DNA of 11,651 bases from NCBI GenBank assembly GCA_903920415.1, contig CAIXMD010000171.1:1-11651 (forward strand). Reading direction: 5' to 3'. The DNA comes from an uncultured Desulfomonile sp. (GTDB taxonomy: Bacteria; Desulfobacterota; Desulfomonilia; Desulfomonilales; Desulfomonilaceae). Each line of letters begins with the position of its first letter. Position 1 is the stretch's first letter. The notes below the pieces were generated by a model, which was given only the letters and a program-made list of their open reading frames with translations, had not been told where the DNA came from and ran no database searches. The position numbers and the translations under genes are program-made. Below are positions 7,257-11,651 of this stretch, in pieces.

Positions 7257-8006
7257 TCACTTCTTCTTGTCGATATCGAGATCCATCAGTTTTTTCAGCT
7301 CTTCCTTGATCTTTTCCAACGGCACCATGCTGGCTTTCCGCGATGTGGTTATCAACTTACCGGAGGCTAGTCCATATTCAACAGTCTGGGGATAGTGAAA
7401 GCGACGCTTCGAAAGTCTTCTCTTATCCAGCCACGGGGCCTGGTGAATGGGGAGATAAAAAGAAAACCTGAATGGTTCGAGCACGATATGAAAATGATAG
7501 AGATCGAAGTAACCTTCTTCATACTCCACTTTACACTTGGGAGTCAGGTACATCCGCACATGATGTTTGTTCCCACCGGCTTCTTCTTCCCAATTTTTCT
7601 TAGCTTCCGCTGACAGATGATAGATTTCCTTATCCCCACGACGCACATAGTTGACCGTCAGACAGCTATGGCCACTTTTAAATATTTTCTCGAGCGCGTT
7701 GTGTTTGAAAGGGAACAGATCAGCGCTGGTTTTTGTTTCATGCACTAGAAAACATATGTAATAACAGGCCATTGCAATCTCCTTTTCAGGAGAGGGTAAG
7801 GCCTCTATTTCCGCAAGGTTCTTGCTATAGAGACTTATTTTCTCAGGGGTAACTGGCTTGGCCTCTTTTGGTTTCTTAACTTTATCCTGGGACTGCGGGG
7901 GTGTTCCGAATCTAAAGCCCCTGCTATTTGGAAGAAAAGGTTGAAGACCTTTGTCTTCCCTCTTATACACTATGATTGGTTCACGTCTGGGAGGCTTTTT
8001 GGGCAT
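7257..8006 (-). CDS. Hypothetical protein, basic, unrecognised family
   Basis: A 249-aa protein I do not recognise. The start at 8006 is preferred over the in-frame ATG at 8018 because GGAG (8013-8016) lies 6 nt upstream. Residues 1 to about 60 are rich in Lys, Pro and Arg (MPKKPPRREPIIVYKRE, then PKEAKPVTPEK) and look disordered. A middle segment (LPSPEKEIAMACYYICFLVH) is probably helical. The C-terminal half is rich in His, Tyr and Phe (HHVRMYLTPK, YFDLYHFHIVLEPFRFSFYL, RRFHYPQTVEYGL) and ends in a charged helix (LEKIKEELKKLMDLDIDKKK). There is no signal peptide or membrane segment. The even composition and good ribosome site support a real gene. It appears to be alone in its transcription unit, converging on the acyl-CoA dehydrogenase gene. 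No function is proposed. Confidence 0.7.
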   Translation of the reverse strand: MPKKPPRREPIIVYKREDKGLQPFLPNSRGFRFGTPPQSQDKVKKPKEAKPVTPEKISLYSKNLAEIEALPSPEKEIAMACYYICFLVHETKTSADLFPFKHNALEKIFKSGHSCLTVNYVRRGDKEIYHLSAEAKKNWEEEAGGNKHHVRMYLTPKCKVEYEEGYFDLYHFHIVLEPFRFSFYLPIHQAPWLDKRRLSKRRFHYPQTVEYGLASGKLITTSRKASMVPLEKIKEELKKLMDLDIDKKK

Positions 8007-8012
8007 GAGATT

Positions 8013-8016
8013 CTCC
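8013..8016 (-). promoter_or_regulatory. Ribosome binding site deciding the start of the 249-aa hypothetical gene
   Basis: On the minus strand GGAG precedes the ATG at 8006 by 6 nt. The alternative ATG at 8018 has no such site upstream. Confidence 0.5.
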
Positions 8017-8018
8017 AT

Positions 8019-8470
8019 GGCTCGGATTCATTTCTAGTTAGGATTCCGCCTCTCATCCTGTTCAATTTTCACCGCTGAGCATTCGGTGAAATTACACTCA
8101 TTCATGCGGATTATTGATAAATACCTACAAAGGAAAAAGAGAACCTACGACACTATTACGCCCGACACGTTCCAGGAATTGAACTGGGGGTAAAACTATG
8201 TCTTTGAACTAATCTCCAGCAATCTCGTCTCTTTAATCCGGTCAAAAATTATCCAGGGGGACATACCTTCAGGCGGACTTCTTAACAGACCAAGAAAAAG
8301 GGGCTATGAGCATCCTCCTTCCTGATTCCGTCAAATTAATGATTCACGTTTAATCGTTTAGTTCCAAGGAATCAAGAGAAATCGTACAAATTGATTATCC
8401 CATGAATACCATTTCTCATTTTGACAGATACCATAGTGGAAAATTTTCTCAGTGACTTCCCGCAGCCTTG
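8019..8470. other. Long non-coding gap
   Basis: About 450 nt with no open frame longer than a few tens of codons on either strand and no recognisable tRNA or transposon end. It holds one clear inverted repeat at 8064-8093. A TTGACA occurs near 8425 on + without a good -10 or a downstream gene. It contains the 5' side of the 249-aa gene and the 3' side of the methyltransferase-like gene, both on the minus strand. Confidence 0.5.
8064..8093. repeat. Inverted repeat upstream of the 249-aa hypothetical gene
   Basis: Arms AATTTTCACCG (8064-8074) and CGGTGAAATT (8084-8093) flank a 9-nt loop. The inner 8 bp pair perfectly and the outer part pairs with a one-base bulge. It lies about 60 nt before the start of the minus-strand gene. 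It could be an operator or a leader hairpin. There is no T-run directly after it on either strand, so a classical terminator is unlikely. Confidence 0.5.
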
Positions 8471-9253
8471 TCAGGCCTTGCGGTCCCCAGCGACGGGAGA
8501 CCTCTGAAAAATCAAGACTCCGTTCCACAAAGTGGGATGGCAGTTGTAGTTGGTCTTCGCATCCAGGAGAATTCGATACGTACTGGAACTGTTGGAAATA
8601 AAATCCAGCGTGGCCCTCCGAGGGGCGTCCCAGTTGGTATCGTCAACCAAGATTATGCAGTTTTCCGAGAAGAACGGCTCGGCTATCTGCAACCCTTTGA
8701 GTTGGTTTTCATAGTCGTGCCCACCGTCATATATGTAGAATCCGATGGATCCTCCATGCACGGTAGAAAAATATTCCGTATAATCCATTTCATAGAAATA
8801 GTGATTGGGGCCCTTATAGTCGTTGTACCTCGCCAGAAAAAGATCACGCGGAGCCCCGAATTCCGAGAAATTATCCACTCCGACACAAATTTTGGTGGGA
8901 TTATTGACCATTCCACAGAGGAAAGTGAAACCATGCCAAACTCCCACATTCACGAACATCTCGGTTTGTGACATATCAGAAACAGCGCGATTGATCATGG
9001 CTCCAATGGCCAATGTGGACATCTTGGGTATACGGCAAACATCTCTCAGGCTATTCTTTAGGGCTGAATCGCCCTCTGGGAGGGCTGTGTTAATAAATTC
9101 CAGTTGGACACCGATTTTCTCCAACCATCCAGGAGAGCCTGACTTCAATAGCTTGGCCAACCTGTCATCATAATACTCTTCCGGGATGGGTATTCTAAAA
9201 TGGGGCTTTACGAAGCGAAAAGATATGCTGGTAATGTACTCCTCGTAATCCAT
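8471..9253 (-). CDS. Class I SAM-dependent methyltransferase-like protein (Methyltransf_24 type)
   Basis: About 260 aa. Seen: a first Rossmann strand and loop (MFVNVGVWHGFT, residues 99-110), a second strand ending in an acidic residue (KICVGVDNFSEFG, Asp127), a FYIYDGGHDYENQLKGLQIA block (172-191), and a strand ending in Asp-Asp (IILVDDTNW, 200-208). The order and the DGGHDYE/VDDTN pair match the Methyltransf_24 and cephalosporin-hydroxylase-like group often found among glycan-modifying genes. The glycine-rich loop is atypical (GVWHG rather than GxxxG), so SAM binding is inferred. The start is uncertain: ATG at 9253 has AGGA 10 nt upstream, ATG at 9262 has it only 1 nt away, and a TTG at 9271 also fits. 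The gene lies about 80 nt behind the site-2 protease gene on the same strand. The target is unknown. Confidence 0.7.
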   Translation of the reverse strand: MDYEEYITSISFRFVKPHFRIPIPEEYYDDRLAKLLKSGSPGWLEKIGVQLEFINTALPEGDSALKNSLRDVCRIPKMSTLAIGAMINRAVSDMSQTEMFVNVGVWHGFTFLCGMVNNPTKICVGVDNFSEFGAPRDLFLARYNDYKGPNHYFYEMDYTEYFSTVHGGSIGFYIYDGGHDYENQLKGLQIAEPFFSENCIILVDDTNWDAPRRATLDFISNSSSTYRILLDAKTNYNCHPTLWNGVLIFQRSPVAGDRKA

Positions 9254-9331
9254 CGAACTCATTTCCTGCAAGAGTTATCAATGATTCCCGGATCCCGTCG
9301 GGTCACGTAAGTGGCATCTGTTGATAGAGAT

Positions 9332-10231
9332 CTACTCAATGGTACTGATGGGTACCGGTATGAAACTCAAAATGAACAACAGGATTGCAGCCCAACCCAG
9401 GACCCGGCCGCCTCTATCCAGAGGAACGTCAGGATTCAGGGGAGGCGGATGCTTCAAACCGAGGATAACAGAGAGCAGTCCGAATACAAGCCACCCCGGC
9501 CACAAAAAAATCCCGAGGGGAATAAGACAGCCGAGTACAACCAGGCTTATTAACCAGGCCCGACTCCTACCGAAAAGTGCATAAATCACGTGTCCTCCGT
9601 CGAGCTGTCCTATGGGTAAGAGATTCATAGCAGTAACAAACAAGCCAAACCAGGCAGCCATGGCCGTGGGATGCAGCAATATTTCTGCATTGAAGGAAAA
9701 CTGCCCGAACCTTATGAGACAAAGCAGTTCAAGTATGATGGAAGAGCCCAGGGCAAATCCTTCCGAAGTCCCTGTAGCAGGCCTGATTTCGGATAGAAAA
9801 AGGCCGACCATGAGGAGGGGTATTGCCACTATCGCCCCTGCAATAGGTCCCCACGCCCCTACTTCGATGAGTACTTTCTTGTCGGGGATCGGTGAACGAA
9901 TTTTGATAAACGCTCCAAATGTTCCCAGAGGAGGTATGGCAGGGATAAAATACGGAGGGGTAACATCCAGCAATCGACGCCTCGCCGTCAAATAGTGCCC
10001 CATCTCGTGCACTACGAGGACAGACATGAGCGGCACAGAGAAGACCCAACCGCGCAAGAAAAATAAAATCCACGAATCAAATGTGTCGTTTGCGTAGAGT
10101 GCGCCGACCAATGTCGTCGTAAAAGCAGTGACGACGAAGAGCACGATATTGACTATCCAGGGTCTTTTCCTAATTTCGGGCCTCCTCGTATTCAACAATG
10201 CCCACGGGCAAATGAGGACAAAATATGTCAA
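9332..10231 (-). CDS. Site-2 protease family (M50) intramembrane metalloprotease
   Basis: About 299 aa from the TTG at 10231, and strongly hydrophobic. The zinc motif HEMGH is at residues 75-79 within a membrane helix, and the third ligand lies in NLLPIGQLDGGH (203-214), the conserved second catalytic motif. A YFIPAIPPLGTFGAFIKI segment (94-111) between them is typical of this bacterial subgroup. Several membrane helices are visible (about 25-45, 62-82, 122-147, 187-206, 227-260, 278-294). The family cuts membrane-embedded helices, for example of anti-sigma factors; the substrate here is unknown. The start is unclear: no ATG or GTG lies between the upstream stop at 10310-10312 and residue 30, and the only candidates are TTG codons or a non-standard AUU at 10174 behind a perfect GAGGAGG. 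Confidence 0.88.
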   Translation of the reverse strand: MTYFVLICPWALLNTRRPEIRKRPWIVNIVLFVVTAFTTTLVGALYANDTFDSWILFFLRGWVFSVPLMSVLVVHEMGHYLTARRRLLDVTPPYFIPAIPPLGTFGAFIKIRSPIPDKKVLIEVGAWGPIAGAIVAIPLLMVGLFLSEIRPATGTSEGFALGSSIILELLCLIRFGQFSFNAEILLHPTAMAAWFGLFVTAMNLLPIGQLDGGHVIYALFGRSRAWLISLVVLGCLIPLGIFLWPGWLVFGLLSVILGLKHPPPLNPDVPLDRGGRVLGWAAILLFILSFIPVPISTIE

Positions 10232-10360
10232 TAAAATTGAGCGCTTTTTCTCGAAACCAAGTAGCTGAACTTCCGTGGTTCGAGACGATAAGGCTGTACC
10301 GGAACCTATTCACGACACGGCACTGCCAATCCCAAAAGCTGTTTTTGAGCATTGGTGGTC

Positions 10361-10669
10361 TTATGAATGACACGCACAGGCTACGTCAGAATCATCGGCC
10401 TCTATCTTATGGATTAATGCGATACTATCTCCACTCCGGTTCAATAGCCCCGCTCGCTCTATTGTCCCAATGATAGCCGAACATTCGGTCCAATCCTGTG
10501 AAAGATAAATGGGGAGCCACTGTTTGTATTCCTGAAGACGCTTGTCAGCTTCAAGCGAATATAAGATCATGACCACCTGCTTGTGAACCAGATCCATTAT
10601 CGGGTTCGACATCATCTCCTGGATTGTTGCATCGCTCATTACCCGATGGCTGATTCCGTCCGTACACAT
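10361..10669 (-). CDS. Small hypothetical protein with Cys-X-Cys-His tail
   Basis: A 102-aa protein, family not recognised. The start is well supported: GGAGG (10676-10680) lies 6 nt before the ATG. The first half is largely helical (ATIQEMMSNPIMDLVHKQVV, then a YSLEADKRLQEYKQWLPIYL stretch). The stretch DWTECSAIIGTIERAGLLNRSGDSIALIHKIE (about 59-90) has a helix-turn-strand pattern reminiscent of a small winged-helix domain, but this is only suggestive. The protein ends in Cys98-Ala-Cys100-His101-Ser, a possible metal-binding tail. It is first in the minus-strand group leading to the site-2 protease, about 130 nt ahead of it. A role with the protease is possible but not shown. Confidence 0.68.
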   Translation of the reverse strand: MCTDGISHRVMSDATIQEMMSNPIMDLVHKQVVMILYSLEADKRLQEYKQWLPIYLSQDWTECSAIIGTIERAGLLNRSGDSIALIHKIEADDSDVACACHS

Positions 10670-10905
10670 AACTAACCTCCAGATTGGAATAGGTTTCTTG
10701 TGTCCACAAAATTAATTTAAGCCAAAGGCGAATTCATGTCCATAGCCCTGGGGAAAAGGATTACCGGAACTCAAAATTTATCAAAAAATATCATTATAAA
10801 TCAACTTATTTTACAGAATATCTATAATTAACTTGAATAAATTGTGTAACTTTATTATAATATTGATGAATACTTTTTGTTGTTGAAAATATTCTAATAA
10901 CAGTA
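10670..10905. other. AT-rich divergent intergenic region
   Basis: The stretch from about 10780 to 10905 is strikingly A+T rich compared with the surrounding genes and separates two divergently read genes. It carries the candidate promoter at 10833-10861 on + and several TATAAT-like hexamers on both strands. No open frame or RNA gene is seen. AT-rich DNA of this kind could bind nucleoid proteins (H-NS/Lsr2-like), which is inference. Confidence 0.5.
10833..10861 (+). promoter_or_regulatory. Near-consensus sigma70 promoter for the DUF4347 gene
   Basis: TTGAAT (10833-10838) and a perfect TATAAT (10856-10861) are separated by 17 nt. Transcription would begin near 10868, leaving a leader of about 38 nt before the ATG at 10906. 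This is the strongest promoter-like match in the window, though AT-rich DNA raises the chance of random matches. Confidence 0.55.
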
Positions 10906-11651
10906 ATGATATTTTTTAGAAAAAAACAATTCAAGGTTTACAAGCCCGCGTTATTCCTTCAGGAGCTGGAGAGGCGCATCGTCCTGGATGCTTCATTTGA
11001 TCCCACGCTTCACGATGACTCCATTCAACATATCGATTACAGACAGAATTTAGCCATGGATGCCGTTCGTGCAGAACATGGTTCACTGGGTCGGCTTCCA
11101 GGCACCGGCTTGGTGGCCGAGACAAACTCGCACAAGAAGGACCTCGACGTTGTGCTGGTTTCCGATTCAATATCCGGCCTGGAAGGAATAAAGAGAGCCG
11201 TCTCGGAAGATGCCCACCTTATCGTTTATAACGGCCACGAAGACAACCTGGAAACCGTCAACCGGAAACTTACCGACCTGCAGGACAGTCAAGGCCGAAA
11301 GATCGGCTCACTTGCTTTACTGGCGCACTCTGAAAAGGGTGTTCTTATGATCGGGACAGACCGGATTGACTTGGCCAATGTCCAGGCATACCGTCCACAA
11401 ATAGAAATGCTGGGCAGAAATTTTGCCGAGCATGGGCAGATTCAATTGTACGGATGCTCCCTGGCTGGAGATGTTTACGGGCAGGGACTCGTGGAGGTCA
11501 TATCCGTCTATAGTCATACCGACGTTTTTGCCAGCGTTAACAACACGGGCAGCGGCCCGGGAAACGACTGGACTCTCGAATATTCCACGAACCCTGGAAC
11601 ACAGATTCAGACCGTGATTGACACGGAACAGATGGCCGGTCTTCCTGTGGA
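10906..11651 (+). CDS. DUF4347 domain protein, N-terminal part (3' truncated by window)
   Basis: An open frame of 248 complete codons runs off the right edge. After a short basic N-terminus (MIFFRKKQFKVYKPALF) comes LQELERRIVLDASF at about 18-31, the LE-R-hydrophobic-DA motif that begins many very large surface or secreted proteins with DUF4347. From about residue 84 the DUF4347 pattern is clear: LDVVLVSDSISG, LIVYNGHEDN, IGSLALLAHSEKGVLMIG, DLANVQAYRPQIEMLG, QIQLYGCSLAGDVYGQGLVE, DVFASVNNTGSGPGNDWTLE. These correspond to the family's 'VSHG', 'LYGC..A', 'DVAAS...TG...G.DW.LEY' blocks, but the usual SHG is AHS here. Proteins with this start usually continue into long repeat arrays (cadherin, RTX or Ig-like) and act at the cell surface, probably in adhesion. 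No strong ribosome site precedes the ATG. The gene has its own promoter. Confidence 0.82.
   Translation, partial: MIFFRKKQFKVYKPALFLQELERRIVLDASFDPTLHDDSIQHIDYRQNLAMDAVRAEHGSLGRLPGTGLVAETNSHKKDLDVVLVSDSISGLEGIKRAVSEDAHLIVYNGHEDNLETVNRKLTDLQDSQGRKIGSLALLAHSEKGVLMIGTDRIDLANVQAYRPQIEMLGRNFAEHGQIQLYGCSLAGDVYGQGLVEVISVYSHTDVFASVNNTGSGPGNDWTLEYSTNPGTQIQTVIDTEQMAGLPV

Noticed and set aside
8423..8452. TTGACA near 8425 as a promoter reading rightwards
   Set aside because: There is no acceptable -10 at the right spacing and no plus-strand gene downstream; the next gene is on the minus strand.
8468..8971. 167-codon open frame on + opposite the methyltransferase-like gene
   Set aside because: The minus-strand frame has recognisable methyltransferase blocks across the same bases. 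The + translation looks random and has no ribosome site.
9612..9995. 127-codon open frame on + opposite the site-2 protease gene
   Set aside because: It is antisense to the HEMGH/LDG protease, and its translation shows no motif.
10780..10905. AT-rich stretch as a replication origin or mobile-element edge
   Set aside because: I found no repeated DnaA-box-like sites, direct repeats or terminal inverted repeats. A divergent promoter region explains it adequately.

Overview
The window looks like chromosome from a Gram-negative anaerobic bacterium, most likely a Desulfobacterota/deltaproteobacterial (syntroph or sulfate-reducer-like) lineage. This is inferred from three things: a ferredoxin-fused electron-transfer flavoprotein next to an acyl-CoA dehydrogenase, an LPS-type heptose kinase (HddA), and a DUF4347-type surface protein. 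No rRNA, tRNA, CRISPR array, insertion sequence or phage gene was recognised.

Left part (1-1400, + strand): the C-terminal part of an SGNH/GDSL-type esterase with a discoidin-like tail, then a small antibiotic-biosynthesis-monooxygenase (ABM) fold protein behind a plausible sigma70 promoter. Positions 1474-3742 (- strand) hold icd (NADP isocitrate dehydrogenase) followed 16 nt later by hddA (heptose-7-phosphate kinase), apparently one transcript. They converge on the ABM gene.

Centre (3743-7014, + strand): divergent from icd is a tight three-gene module: etfB, etfA with an N-terminal 2x[4Fe-4S] ferredoxin domain, and an acyl-CoA dehydrogenase. Its composition matches the caffeyl-CoA reductase type (CarCDE), a known flavin-based electron-bifurcating complex. 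The module may therefore couple NADH, ferredoxin and an acyl/enoyl-CoA pair. The dehydrogenase lacks glutamate at both usual catalytic positions, the most notable oddity in the window.

Right part: an unrecognised 249-aa protein (7257-8006, -), about 450 nt of non-coding DNA, then a minus-strand group read from 10669 leftwards: a 102-aa unknown protein, a site-2 protease-family membrane metalloprotease, and a SAM-methyltransferase-like protein. After a strongly AT-rich divergent intergenic region with a near-consensus promoter, a DUF4347 protein starts at 10906 on + and runs off the right edge.

Most of the window is ordinary chromosomal metabolism. The Etf/acyl-CoA dehydrogenase module and the start of the DUF4347 gene are the parts most worth following up. 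I do not see a clearly undescribed system.
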